Positions 43,643 to 55,345 of a stretch of 64,000 bases of DNA are shown in pieces. Source of the DNA: Mycoplana dimorpha (GTDB lineage: Bacteria > Pseudomonadota > Alphaproteobacteria > Rhizobiales > Rhizobiaceae); the NCBI RefSeq assembly GCF_003046475.1, contig NZ_PZZZ01000004.1:347195-411194 (forward strand). The letters are read 5' to 3'. The stretch's first letter is position 1, and each line of letters begins with the position of its first letter. The translations under genes and the position numbers were made by a program. The notes under the pieces were generated by a model. It saw only the letters and a program-made list of their open reading frames with translations, was not told the origin of the DNA and ran no database searches.

Positions 43643-44626
43643 ATGCGCCGACAACTCGCCTCCTCCACAGAGAGCTTCCCGATCGCGGGCGGTTTTACCA
43701 TTTCCCGCGGTACGAAGACCGAGGCACGCGTCGTGACCTGCCGAATCACCGCAGGCGGGCGCACCGGCCAGGGCGAATGCGTCCCCTATCCGCGCTACGG
43801 CGAATCGGTCGAAAGCGTGCTTGCGGAAATCGCCGCGGCGACAGCGGAAATCGAATCGGGCGCATCGCGCGAGGAGCTGCGCGGCATCATGAAGGCCGGC
43901 GCCGCCCGCAGCGCCGTCGACTGCGCCCTGTGGGACCTCGAGGCCAAGCTGTCGGGCGAGCCGGTGTGGTCGCGCATCAATGCCGCCGAACCGGAAGCCC
44001 TGACCACCGCCTATACGATCTCGCTCGGCGAGCCGGAGGCAATGGCCGCACAGACATCCCGGCATGCCGACCGGGCGCTGTTGAAGGTCAAGGTCGGCAC
44101 CGCCGACGACGCCAGCCGCATCCGCGCCGTCCGGTCTGCCGCGCCAAATGCCCGGATCATCCTCGACGCCAACGAGGGATGGACCGCCGAGACGCTTGCC
44201 TATCACCTAGCCGTCTGTGCCGAGGCGGGCATCGACCTGATCGAGCAGCCGCTGCCGGCCGGCAAGGACGAGGCGCTGCGGGAGATCGCGCGGATCGTGC
44301 CGGTCTGCGCCGACGAGAGCGTTCACCTGGCGTCCGATCTTGCGGCCCTGACCGACCGCTACGATGCCATCAACATCAAGCTGGACAAGGCGGGCGGCCT
44401 GACCGAAGCGCTCGACCTGCGCGCCGAGGCGGCCCGCCTCGGGCTGAAGGTCATGGTCGGCTGCATGGTCGGCTCGTCCCTCGCGATGGCTCCGGCGGTG
44501 CTGCTGGCACAGGGTGCCGATTTCGTCGACCTCGACGGGCCGCTGCTGCTGGCCCGCGATCGCGAGCCGGCGCTGCGCTACGAGGCCTCGCTGGTGTTTC
44601 CCCCGAGCGCGAAGCTCTGGGGTTGA
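43643..44626 (+). CDS. dgcA: Dipeptide epimerase / N-acetyl-D-Glu racemase, enolase superfamily
   Basis: This 327-residue enzyme is of the muconate-lactonising subgroup. The metal ligands are in DANEGW (about residues 175-180), the IEQPLP segment, and CADES. The catalytic lysines are in KVKVG and INIKLDKAGG. Rhizobial members are annotated as N-acetyl-D-glutamate racemase or L-Ala-D/L-Glu epimerase, which recycle peptidoglycan peptides. The ATG at 43643 has GGAGCGG upstream; an earlier in-frame ATG at 43544 is unlikely. Its 3' end overlaps the convergent MFS gene by 49 bases. Confidence 0.88.
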   Translation: MRRQLASSTESFPIAGGFTISRGTKTEARVVTCRITAGGRTGQGECVPYPRYGESVESVLAEIAAATAEIESGASREELRGIMKAGAARSAVDCALWDLEAKLSGEPVWSRINAAEPEALTTAYTISLGEPEAMAAQTSRHADRALLKVKVGTADDASRIRAVRSAAPNARIILDANEGWTAETLAYHLAVCAEAGIDLIEQPLPAGKDEALREIARIVPVCADESVHLASDLAALTDRYDAINIKLDKAGGLTEALDLRAEAARLGLKVMVGCMVGSSLAMAPAVLLAQGADFVDLDGPLLLARDREPALRYEASLVFPPSAKLWG

Positions 44627-45798
44627 ACGCGGCGCGCCAGCACCACCAGCAGCAGCCCCAGCGCCGCCACCGCCGACATGGCATAGAAGCCATCGACGCC
44701 GAAAGATTCGAAAAGCCTGCCCGAAAGCAGGGTGGTCAGCGCCATGAAGATGCCGTTGTAGAAGTAGTAGAGGCCCTGCGTGGAGGCCTCCCTGTCTTCG
44801 ACGACCCGCTCGACAAGCCGTCCCTGCACGCCCACGTGAATGCTCGCGAAGCTGAAGGCGTGCAGGCATTGCAGGGCGAAATAGCCGGCAAAGCCGAGCT
44901 CCAGCGGAAAGACGATCCAGCGAAAGACGGCGGCCGAGCACCCGAGCGCGATCATGCTCCACAGACCGATGTACCGCCGCAGGCGGGCGGAAACGATGAA
45001 GAACAGGACCTCCGCCGCGACACCGACGCTGAACAGCAGGCCGATCTCCGTCCCCGAGTAGCCCTGCCCGCCCCACAGGATCGCCGAGAAGGCGTAGAAC
45101 ATGCCGTGGCTGGCATTGGCCAATGCCGCCCCGATCAGCATCAGTTGCACATCCGCCCGACCTGTCGTGACGGTGGGGGCGACGACGATAGCGGCGATCG
45201 GCGACGGGCGGCGCGGTCTGCCGATGCGCGGCGCGATGAAGGCGGTGAACACCGTCGCGACGAAGCCGACGGTCATCGCCGGCAGCACCATCGCCGCGCC
45301 GAAGACGCCCGACAGCCACCCGCCGACCATGGTCGAGGCGATGAAAGCGAGCGAGCCCCAGAAGCGCATGAAGCTGTAGTCGAATTTCCAGCGCCGCACG
45401 CCGCTGAGCGCGATCGCATCGGTGATCGGCAGATAGGGGGCATAGGCGATGCCCTGCAGCGTATAAAGAACCAGCACGGGCCAGAAATTCTCGACGAACA
45501 GCAGCGCGACGGCCGTCGCCAGCGACATCGTCCCCGACCAGACGAGCACGCTCGCCCGGTCGCCGATCCGGTCGGCGACCATCCCGGCGATCGGCGCGGT
45601 GAAGACGCGCACCACCATCGGCACCGCCAGCACCAGGCCGATCTCCCAATCGGCCATCGACAGCGTATCGAGCCAGACGGGGAAGAACGGCAGCGCGATG
45701 CCGTTCACCAGCATCGGCGCGCAGAAGACGATAGCCATTCGCAGGACAAAGAGGCGCGGCGGACCACTGGTCACGACCATGCCGTGAGGCGCATGCAT
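44578..45798 (-). CDS. MFS transporter, phenylpropionate-permease-like
   Basis: This membrane protein of about 406 residues has twelve predicted helices in two halves. The motif GMVADRIGDRASVLVW between helices 2 and 3 is the MFS loop. The layout (GIALPFFPVWLDTL at the start, RFWGSLAF in the middle) is that of the HcaT-like/MFS_1-like group. The substrate is unknown. Several in-frame starts exist; I chose the ATG at 45798. The last 49 bases overlap dgcA on the opposite strand. Confidence 0.87.
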   Translation of the reverse strand: MHAPHGMVVTSGPPRLFVLRMAIVFCAPMLVNGIALPFFPVWLDTLSMADWEIGLVLAVPMVVRVFTAPIAGMVADRIGDRASVLVWSGTMSLATAVALLFVENFWPVLVLYTLQGIAYAPYLPITDAIALSGVRRWKFDYSFMRFWGSLAFIASTMVGGWLSGVFGAAMVLPAMTVGFVATVFTAFIAPRIGRPRRPSPIAAIVVAPTVTTGRADVQLMLIGAALANASHGMFYAFSAILWGGQGYSGTEIGLLFSVGVAAEVLFFIVSARLRRYIGLWSMIALGCSAAVFRWIVFPLELGFAGYFALQCLHAFSFASIHVGVQGRLVERVVEDREASTQGLYYFYNGIFMALTTLLSGRLFESFGVDGFYAMSAVAALGLLLVVLARRVQPQSFALGGNTSEAS

Positions 45799-45896
45799 GT
45801 GTGGAAACCTGAACCGAGGGACACGCACGCCTAGCACGCCGTGAGATGTCCGCCAATCCGCGATTTCTGCTGGTTTTTGCCTTTCGGCTTACCGCG

Positions 45897-46712
45897 TCAA
45901 GCGGCTTCCGGGGCTCGCGCCGAGGCGATCCGGTCGCCCCGGGCGATCGGTATGGGGGCGCGCCAGGCGATCAGTTCCATGGAGCCGTCGAAATGCTCGG
46001 CCACGGCCGTGCAGCTTTCCACCCAGTCACCGGTGTTGATGTAGCGGATACCGTCTATGTCCTGGATCACGGCATGATGGATGTGGCCGCAGATCACGCC
46101 GTCCGCGTCATGCCGGCGCGCCTCCTCCGCCACCACGTCCTGGAAGGCTCCGATGAAGTTGACGGCGTGCTTGACCTGCAGCTTCGCCCAGGCGGAGAAC
46201 GACCAATACGGCATCCCGAGCCGTCGCCGCACGCCGGCGAGCACCATGTTGATCGCGATTGCCGCATCATAGGCCCAGTCGCCGAGATAGGCGAGCAGCC
46301 GCGCATTGCGCACCACCACGTCGAACTCGTCGCCATGCAGCACCAGGTAGCGCTTGCCATCGGCCGCCACGTGCATGATCTGGTTCGCCACCTCGATGCC
46401 GCCGAAGTGCACGCCGGGAAAGTCGCGCAGGAATTCGTCGTGGTTGCCGGGGATGTAGACGATGCGGGTGCCCTTGCGCGCCTTGCGCAGCAGCTTCTGG
46501 ACGACGTCGTTGCAGTTCTGCGGCCAATACCAGCTGCGCTTCAGCCGCCATCCGTCGACGATGTCGCCGACGAGGACGATGGTCTCCGCCTCGTGGCAGC
46601 GCAGGAAGTCGAGGAGGAAGTCGGCCTTTGCCGCCTTCGAGCCGAGGTGGACGTCCGAAAGAAACAGGGTTCTGACGTGGCGTACGTCCGGCATCGTGTC
46701 GTTGGCGCTCAT
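45897..46712 (-). CDS. LpxH-like metallophosphoesterase
   Basis: This 271-residue phosphoesterase has all five metal-site motifs of the calcineurin fold: DVHLGS (about 20-25), GDIVDGW (about 49-55), GNHDEF (about 89-94), LHGDEFD and GHIHHA. The layout is that of the UDP-2,3-diacylglucosamine diphosphatase (LpxH)-like group, which acts in lipid A synthesis. Many alphaproteobacteria use LpxI for that step, so this protein may have another substrate. The ATG at 46712 is the first start in the frame. Confidence 0.85.
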   Translation of the reverse strand: MSANDTMPDVRHVRTLFLSDVHLGSKAAKADFLLDFLRCHEAETIVLVGDIVDGWRLKRSWYWPQNCNDVVQKLLRKARKGTRIVYIPGNHDEFLRDFPGVHFGGIEVANQIMHVAADGKRYLVLHGDEFDVVVRNARLLAYLGDWAYDAAIAINMVLAGVRRRLGMPYWSFSAWAKLQVKHAVNFIGAFQDVVAEEARRHDADGVICGHIHHAVIQDIDGIRYINTGDWVESCTAVAEHFDGSMELIAWRAPIPIARGDRIASARAPEAA

Positions 46713-46962
46713 CCCGTGGACTCCGGCAATGCTCTTCAGGCGGCAAACCGCGTCTATGGCAAGAACCAGACTCGTGTTTCAGCAGGATGACAGAAGCCGC
46801 CGACGTGCCGTTTGCGTTGGCCTGCGGCGGGCGCTCCGGACGATCGGCCCCCGATTGAAGTTGCAACTCCGGCCGATTGGGGCTTTATGGCTTAGGCTTC
46901 ACGGCGCCGGCCTGGCGTGCGAGAAGATCCGGCGAAGCAAGAACTGATACGGGCGCAAGAAC

Positions 46963-49275
46963 ATGACCACGGGCGATAGACCAAAAACCAAACCCCTGCC
47001 GCAGAGCGGCGACATCGATCAGCAGGCCCTCTTCTTCCACCGCTATCCCCGCCCCGGAAAGCTTGAGATCCAGCCGACCAAGCCGCTCGGCAACCAGCGC
47101 GACCTGGCGCTCGCCTATTCGCCGGGCGTCGCCGCCCCCTGCCTTGCGATCCGCGACGATCCGGCAACGGCGGCCGACTACACGGCGCGCTCCAACCTCG
47201 TGGCGGTGATCTCCAACGGCACGGCCGTACTCGGCCTCGGCAACATCGGCCCGCTGGCCTCGAAGCCGGTGATGGAGGGCAAGGCCGTCCTGTTCAAGAA
47301 ATTCGCCGGCGTCGACGTCTTCGACATCGAGATCGACGCCGCAAGCGTCGACGAGATGGTCAACGTCATTTCCGCCCTCGAGCCCACCTTCGGCGGCATC
47401 AACCTGGAAGACATCAAGTCGCCGGAATGCTTCGAGGTCGAGCGCCAACTGCGCGAGAAGATGGACATCCCGGTCTTCCACGACGACCAGCACGGCACCG
47501 CGATCATCGTCGCGGCCGCCATCCTCAACGGACTGGAGCTTGCCGGCAAGGACATCGCGAATGCGAAGATCGTCGCCTCCGGCGCCGGTGCAGCAGCCCT
47601 TGCCTGCCTCAACCTGCTCGTCACCCTCGGGGCCCGCCGCGAGAACATCTGGGTGCATGACATCGAAGGCCTGGTGTATGAAGGCCGCGAGGCACTGATG
47701 GACCAGTGGAAGGCGGTCTACGCGCAACCGACCGACAAGCGCCAGCTGGCGCAGACCATCGACGGCGCCGACGTGTTCCTCGGGCTCTCGGCGGCTGGCG
47801 TGCTGAAGCCGGAACTGCTGGCCCGCATGGCCGACAAGCCGCTGATCATGGCGCTCGCCAACCCGACGCCGGAGATCATGCCGGAGGAGGCCCGCGCCGC
47901 CCGTCCCGACGCGATGATCTGCACCGGCCGCTCCGACTTCCCCAACCAGGTCAACAACGTCCTCTGCTTCCCCTACATCTTCCGGGGCGCGCTCGATTGC
48001 GGCGCCCGCACGATCAACGAGGAGATGAAGATGGCGGCGGTTCGGGCGATCGCAGCCCTGGCGCGCGAAGAGGTCTCCGACGTCGCCGCCCGCGCCTATA
48101 GCGGCGACACACCCACCTTCGGACCGAACTACCTGATCCCCTCGCCGTTCGACCCACGCCTGATCCTGCGCATCGCCCCGGCCGTGGCGCGGGCCGCTGC
48201 CGAAAGCGGCGTCGCCAGCCGGCCGATCGCCGATTTCGACGCCTATCTCGACCAGCTGAACCGCTTCGTCTGGCGCTCCGGCTTCATCATGAAGCCGATC
48301 TTCGCCGCCGCGAAGAAGGCCGGCATGAAGCGCGTGATCTTCGCGGAGGGCGAGGACGAACGGGTGCTGCGCGCCGCACAGGTGCTGCTCGAGGAAAGCA
48401 CCGCCCAGCCGATCCTGATCGGCCGCCCGCAGATCATCGAGACCCGGCTGAAGCGCTACGGCCTGCGCATCCGCCCCGCGCAGGACTTCGAAGTCATCAA
48501 TCCCGAGGACGATCCGCGCTACCGCGACTATGTCGACGACTACTTCAAGCTCGTCGGCCGGCAGGGCGTGACCCCGGAAGCCGCCCGCACCATCGTGCGC
48601 ACGAACCAGACGGTGATCGGCGCGCTCGCGGTGCACCGCGGTGAGGCCGATGCGCTGATCTGCGGCGTCGAGGGCCGCTATGCCAAGCACCTGCGCGACG
48701 TGCGCCAGATCATCGGCCTGCGCGACGGCGTGACCGATTTTTCGGCGCTGAGCCTGCTGATCTCGCAGCGGGGCGCCACCTTCTTCACCGACACCTACGT
48801 CAACTTCGACCCGACGGCGGAGGAAGTCGCGCAGATGACGGTGATGGCCGCCAAGGAAATCCGCCGCTTCGGCATCACGCCGCGCGCGGCGCTCGTCTCG
48901 CACTCCAATTTCGGCTCGCGCGATTCCGTCAGCGCCTTCAAGATGCGCAAGGCCATTTCCCTGGTGCGCGAGATGGCGCCGGATCTCGAGGCCGACGGCG
49001 AGATGCACGGCGATTCGGCGATCTCCGAGGCGCTGCGCCAGCGCGTCATGCCGAGCAGCACCCTGACCGGCGAGGCGAACCTGCTGGTGTTTCCGAACCT
49101 CGACGCGGCCAACATCACGCTCGGCGTTCTCAAGACCATGACGGACGGCCTGCACGTCGGGCCGATCCTGCTCGGTGCGGCAATGCCGGCGCACATCCTG
49201 TCGCCCTCGGTGACGTCGCGCGGCGTGGTGAACATGGCAGCGCTTGCGGTTGTGCAAGCCTCCTACCCGAGCTGA
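46963..49275 (+). CDS. maeB: NADP-dependent malic enzyme with phosphotransacetylase-like domain
   Basis: This 770-residue protein has a malic enzyme part (about residues 20-440) that converts malate to pyruvate and CO2, and a C-terminal phosphotransacetylase-like part (about 450-770) that is usually regulatory. The catalytic segment YSPGVAAPC, the Mg-binding [10 protein letters not shown] and the nucleotide-binding [11 protein letters not shown] are clear. Rhizobia have two such enzymes, Dme (NAD) and Tme (NADP). I lean to the NADP type from the overall resemblance to MaeB, but the cofactor is not proved by the sequence. Confidence 0.92.
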   Translation: MTTGDRPKTKPLPQSGDIDQQALFFHRYPRPGKLEIQPTKPLGNQRDLALAYSPGVAAPCLAIRDDPATAADYTARSNLVAVISNGTAVLGLGNIGPLASKPVMEGKAVLFKKFAGVDVFDIEIDAASVDEMVNVISALEPTFGGINLEDIKSPECFEVERQLREKMDIPVFHDDQHGTAIIVAAAILNGLELAGKDIANAKIVASGAGAAALACLNLLVTLGARRENIWVHDIEGLVYEGREALMDQWKAVYAQPTDKRQLAQTIDGADVFLGLSAAGVLKPELLARMADKPLIMALANPTPEIMPEEARAARPDAMICTGRSDFPNQVNNVLCFPYIFRGALDCGARTINEEMKMAAVRAIAALAREEVSDVAARAYSGDTPTFGPNYLIPSPFDPRLILRIAPAVARAAAESGVASRPIADFDAYLDQLNRFVWRSGFIMKPIFAAAKKAGMKRVIFAEGEDERVLRAAQVLLEESTAQPILIGRPQIIETRLKRYGLRIRPAQDFEVINPEDDPRYRDYVDDYFKLVGRQGVTPEAARTIVRTNQTVIGALAVHRGEADALICGVEGRYAKHLRDVRQIIGLRDGVTDFSALSLLISQRGATFFTDTYVNFDPTAEEVAQMTVMAAKEIRRFGITPRAALVSHSNFGSRDSVSAFKMRKAISLVREMAPDLEADGEMHGDSAISEALRQRVMPSSTLTGEANLLVFPNLDAANITLGVLKTMTDGLHVGPILLGAAMPAHILSPSVTSRGVVNMAALAVVQASYPS

Positions 49276-49294
49276 CGCAACGCCAGCCCTAAGG

Positions 49295-49660
49295 CTACGG
49301 CACGGCCGCCGCGCGCTCGGCGGCCGAAGGCTCGGCAGCAGGATCGCGCGCCGCGTCATGCGCGTCCCACCAGCCGGCAATGGCGTCGATCAGCGGCACA
49401 AGGGCCGTCCCCGCGGCCGTCAGGTCATATTCCACCCGCAGCGGATAGCCGTCAAAGACCGTGCGCTGCACGATCCCGGCCTTTTCGAGCTTGCGCAACT
49501 CATGCGTCAGTATCCGGTGCGACACTGTCGGATTGTCCCGCCGAAGATCGCTGAAACGCTTCGTCCCGTCCTTCAGATAGTAGATGAGCAGGGTCGGCCA
49601 GCGGCCGCTCAGAACCTGCATCACCTCCTCGATCGGGCAACGGGAAACGAGACTTTTCAT
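49295..49660 (-). CDS. HxlR-type transcriptional regulator
   Basis: This 121-residue winged-helix regulator starts MKSLVSRCPIEEVMQVLSGRW, in which C8 is the conserved N-terminal cysteine of many redox- or electrophile-sensing members. The recognition region is RFSDLRRDNPTVSHRILTHELRKLEKAG in context. The ATG at 49660 has GGAG upstream; the frame remains open to 49750. It is divergent from a glutathione S-transferase gene, which is its likely target. Confidence 0.9.
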   Translation of the reverse strand: MKSLVSRCPIEEVMQVLSGRWPTLLIYYLKDGTKRFSDLRRDNPTVSHRILTHELRKLEKAGIVQRTVFDGYPLRVEYDLTAAGTALVPLIDAIAGWWDAHDAARDPAAEPSAAERAAAVP

Positions 49661-49731
49661 CGTGGAGCTCCGGCGTGGTGACAAAAAAGTGCGTAATTTA
49701 CATGGGGGACGGGCACGGCTAGGTCCAGTGT

Positions 49732-49743
49732 CGCTGCGCAGCG
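49732..49743. promoter_or_regulatory. Palindrome in HxlR/GST intergenic region, candidate operator
   Basis: CGCTGCGCAGCG is a perfect 12-base palindrome in the 111-base region between the divergent hxlR-like and GST genes. It lies about 28 bases before the GST start. HxlR proteins bind as dimers, so it is a plausible operator. Confidence 0.35.
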
Positions 49744-49771
49744 TGGTCAACAGAAATCACGGAGAAGAACA

Positions 49772-50476
49772 TTGGAACCAATCCTGATCTACGGCTTCCC
49801 CGCCGGAAGCTCCATGGGGCTCGTCGCCGCGCTGGAATGGCTGGGCAAGCCGTACCGCCTATGCCGCGTCGACATGCTGGGCGAGATGCGTGAACCCGCC
49901 TACGCTAGGATCAACGCCCGCCATGAAACCCCGGCCCTTGTTACCGACGAGGGACGCGTCCTGACAGAGACGATGGCGATCGCCAGTTGGCTCGAGGCGC
50001 GCGACACGGAGCGGCGCATCAGCTTCGAGCCGCTATCGGCCGATGCCGACCGCATGCACCAGCTGATCGCCTATGTGAACACCGGTTTCACCGGCTCGTT
50101 CAGCCCGCTCTGGTCTGCCCTGGAGATGGACCCGCCGAACCCGCCGCTGCAGGAGGCGCTACGTGGCTGGGGTCGTGAGGCCGTCATCGAGCGGCACGAC
50201 AAGCTGGAGGCGATGATCGGCGACACGCCTTACCTCGTCGGGAACCGCTTATCGCTTGCCGACGCGGTGCTGGTTGGCGTGGCGCGCTGGCTCGACTTCC
50301 ACGCGATCGCCCGGCCGGACCGCTGGCCGCGGCTCGCCGCCCTTCGGCAAAGGCTGGAAGGCGATCCGGCCGTGCGCTTCGCCATGGCCATCGAGAACGG
50401 TGAAACGCCCGCCGGATCCGGCGCCTTGCGGGGGCACATACCGCTGGCGGAGGTTATCGAACGCTTCGGCTGCTGA
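49772..50476 (+). CDS. Glutathione S-transferase family protein
   Basis: This 234-residue protein has the GST layout: a thioredoxin-like N-terminal domain (about 1-78; YGFPAGSSMGLVAALEWLGKPY, ETPALVTDEGRVLTETMAIASWLE in context, with the cis-Pro and the E-T pair that hold glutathione) and a helical C-terminal domain with YLVGNRLSLADAVL. The start is a TTG with GGAG eight bases upstream. A conjugating or reducing role in detoxification is likely; control by the divergent HxlR regulator is an inference from position. Confidence 0.9.
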   Translation: MEPILIYGFPAGSSMGLVAALEWLGKPYRLCRVDMLGEMREPAYARINARHETPALVTDEGRVLTETMAIASWLEARDTERRISFEPLSADADRMHQLIAYVNTGFTGSFSPLWSALEMDPPNPPLQEALRGWGREAVIERHDKLEAMIGDTPYLVGNRLSLADAVLVGVARWLDFHAIARPDRWPRLAALRQRLEGDPAVRFAMAIENGETPAGSGALRGHIPLAEVIERFGC

Positions 50477-50484
50477 AAAAGCAG

Positions 50485-50516
50485 GGCCGGGGTCAATGCC
50501 CCGGCCTTACCTTATC
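50485..50516 (+). terminator. Probable terminator of the GST gene
   Basis: GGCCGGGG and CCCCGGCC form an eight-base stem with a six-base loop, followed by TTACCTT. The T-run is poor. It could act for both the GST gene and the convergent gene at 50532. Confidence 0.55.
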
Positions 50517-50531
50517 TTCACGAACACATCC

Positions 50532-51596
50532 TCAGGCATCGGGCAGCTTCAGCCGCTTCGACCACTCGCCGGCCTTGCCGATGCCTGCCGGTTTCCAGGG
50601 CGAGCCCTTCAGCCCCAGCTTGCCGCGCAGGTCCATCGCTCCGATGATCAGGCGGTTGACGCGGGACTTGACGAAACCGAGCGAGGCTAGATGCATGCCG
50701 GTGACCGGCAGGAACGGATTGCGCCGCAGCGAACCGTAAATTTCGATCCGGGTCGTTGGCTTGTAGCTCGGGCAGCGGGCGTGAAAGCCATGGGTGTCGG
50801 CGACCACGAGCGTGTTGGCCTTCACCACCATCTTCACCGGCTGGCCATAGCCGAGCGCGGTCAGCTCGTGCGGCATGATGCGCAGCGATCCGCGGGCGGA
50901 ATACTTGTTCTCGATCCTGTCGGCGTTTTCGCTGATGGCCTGCTCCCAGGCGAGGCGCTGCGGCGTCACCCGGTGCGAGCCCGGAACATAGGAGAACGGT
51001 CCGTCCTCTTCGCCGACGTCCTTGAGAAAGAGCCAGCACTTCGCCGTCGGCTGAAACGTATCGCTGTGCAGCGCCGTCTGCGGGTCCGCCGCCGCCTCCT
51101 TCGAAGGGGTCGAGGCCAGTGCCATCACGATCTGCAGCACGAACAGCGGTTGTCCGTCGTGCGAGGACACATAGCGCAGAATATTCGTCATGCGGGGATC
51201 GTTGCGCGCGGCCTTGAAGCCCGGGAGCCGCTCCAGGTCGCTGTCGTCGATCAGGGCGCGGCGCGTCACCGTCGTCCCCTGGAGCATGTCGTAGCGATCG
51301 AAATCGCAGCTCTCCAGCTCGCTGGTGACCTGGGCGAACACCTCCGGCGGCAGGAAGTTCTCGATCGTGACGTAGCCGTTCTCCTGATAGTCACGGCGCT
51401 CTTCGGCCGTGACAAGGCCGGCCAGCGATCTGCGCCGCCAGTCCGCCATCTCCATGGCGATCGACACGCGCTTGGCGTGCAGCCCCATCCTGTTCAGGGT
51501 CTTGCTGCCGATGATCGGATTGTCGGCAAAGGACTTTGCGCCGGACGCCAGCTGCAGGGCATAGAACGGGCTCAGCAGTACGGAAGTGAGGCGCAT
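50532..51596 (-). CDS. Phytanoyl-CoA dioxygenase family protein
   Basis: This 354-residue protein is of the Fe(II)/2-oxoglutarate dioxygenase fold (PhyH family). The HxD iron motif is HSD in TALHSDTFQP (about residue 177), and the second His is in VADTHGFHAR (about residue 270), with an Arg a few residues later to bind 2-oxoglutarate. The DYQENGYVTIENFLPPE segment (about 69-85) is the usual family opening. The first 60 residues are extra and basic. The substrate is unknown; members hydroxylate lipids, natural products or osmolytes. The gene stands alone. Confidence 0.88.
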   Translation of the reverse strand: MRLTSVLLSPFYALQLASGAKSFADNPIIGSKTLNRMGLHAKRVSIAMEMADWRRRSLAGLVTAEERRDYQENGYVTIENFLPPEVFAQVTSELESCDFDRYDMLQGTTVTRRALIDDSDLERLPGFKAARNDPRMTNILRYVSSHDGQPLFVLQIVMALASTPSKEAAADPQTALHSDTFQPTAKCWLFLKDVGEEDGPFSYVPGSHRVTPQRLAWEQAISENADRIENKYSARGSLRIMPHELTALGYGQPVKMVVKANTLVVADTHGFHARCPSYKPTTRIEIYGSLRRNPFLPVTGMHLASLGFVKSRVNRLIIGAMDLRGKLGLKGSPWKPAGIGKAGEWSKRLKLPDA

Positions 51597-51862
51597 GCAG
51601 GACCTCGGACTATCGACGCAACCGATGAAGCGACCTCGCCGGTGGACCCATGGACGCGTCGCTCGCCATGGCGGCCGGTATCATATTGGTACAGCAAGGG
51701 CCGCATGTGTCAATTCCGGCACGGCCGCCCGCCTTTCACGCCCCGCAAGCCAGTCAGCCCGCCTCAACGGTTAATCACGACTGCAAACGGCGCGTTGCAC
51801 CGGCCCACGAGCTCGCCGTATGATCGTCGAGCGCCGAAGTCTCTTCTGTCCGGAGCAGCCCT

Positions 51863-52525
51863 GTGCCCCTGCACCCCTGTCGCCCGATCGGCCCGGCATT
51901 CGCCGCTCTCGCCCTTGCCTTCGCGACGCAGGCGGTGGCGAAGGACGTCTGCGACCATCTGCGTTCGCGCATCACGGGCGCGCCGGCGGTTGCCGGCGAT
52001 CCTGAGACGCGCCCCTACGCCAGTGCCATCGACAGGCAGCAGATGCGGTTGCGCCAGGCGGAAGCCGACCTTGAAAACCTCGGCTGCAGCAGCGGCAGCG
52101 TCACGATCTACCGGATGTCGAACGCCCGCGACTGCGCTGCGATCCGATCGGCGATCGAAAGGATGCAGCGCAACCTGTTGATGCTCGAGCAAAGGCAGGT
52201 CGAGATCGCCGGGGTCGATCCGGATACCCGCGTCCGGATCGTCGCCGAGATGGAGGCGAACGGCTGCGACGTTTCCGGTCTCCCCGCCTCCGTTTCGGCG
52301 GATCGATTGCGGCCGCCCGGGCCGGCCACGTCCGTTGTCCGGGAGAACGTTGGTTCGGTAACGACGATCCGCATCCGGCCGCTCGCTCCCGTGGCTGTGC
52401 CCGAAAAGACGATCGTGGAGCGGCTATACGATCCGGTGAAGGACAAGGTCCGCACCGTCGGGCCGGTCTTCCTGCCCGACGAGGAGCCGCGGATCGACCT
52501 TCGCCATCCTGCCGGATCGAACTGA
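51863..52525 (+). CDS. Exported Cys-rich protein, possibly DUF2865-like
   Basis: This 220-residue protein has a signal peptide ending near residue 26 (ALALAFATQAVA). Five cysteines follow in the mature part (DVCDHL, LGCSSG, ARDCAAI, ANGCDV), which suggests disulfides. A helical stretch with QQMRLRQAEADLENLGC and MQRNLLMLEQRQVE is typical of the Rhizobiales-specific DUF2865 group, but I am not sure of the match. The start is a GTG. The protein is probably periplasmic; the role is unknown. Confidence 0.78.
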   Translation: MPLHPCRPIGPAFAALALAFATQAVAKDVCDHLRSRITGAPAVAGDPETRPYASAIDRQQMRLRQAEADLENLGCSSGSVTIYRMSNARDCAAIRSAIERMQRNLLMLEQRQVEIAGVDPDTRVRIVAEMEANGCDVSGLPASVSADRLRPPGPATSVVRENVGSVTTIRIRPLAPVAVPEKTIVERLYDPVKDKVRTVGPVFLPDEEPRIDLRHPAGSN

Positions 52526-52553
52526 GCGCACGGCAGCATCCTCGCCAACGCCG

Positions 52554-55072
<2,519 letters not shown>

Positions 55073-55345
55073 GTCGATCCCCACCGAACATGCCGCGGCC
55101 TACAAAGCCGCCATTCTCATTTTTAGTTGGCGGTGATTCTGGCGTGAAATAGGGAAGATTCGATTAATCGCCGTGGTATCCGAATGCTTAACTTAACGGC
55201 AGGCGGCAAGATCAGGCGCGCGGGACAGCCGGCCGGCCCGGCAGAAGCCTGGCATCGACCACCGCCGAACAGCCGCTCCGGCCGGCCGTCCCCCATTGAC
55301 CGGAGCGCTGTTGCGGTGGAACTCGGCGCTCGCGCTTCCTGAGCC

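Noticed and set aside
43024-45834. Plus-strand open frame of 936 codons across mlaE, dgcA and the MFS gene
   Set aside because: It crosses three genes that are well supported in other frames and shows no domain.
46885-49380. Minus-strand open frame of 831 codons opposite the malic enzyme
   Set aside because: It is a shadow of the plus-strand gene, with composition dominated by Arg, Gly, Asp and Val and no domain. The plus strand encodes a complete malic enzyme.
55181-55201. TTAACTTAAC as a CtrA box upstream of the cyclase gene
   Set aside because: The two half sites are not seven bases apart, so it does not fit the consensus.
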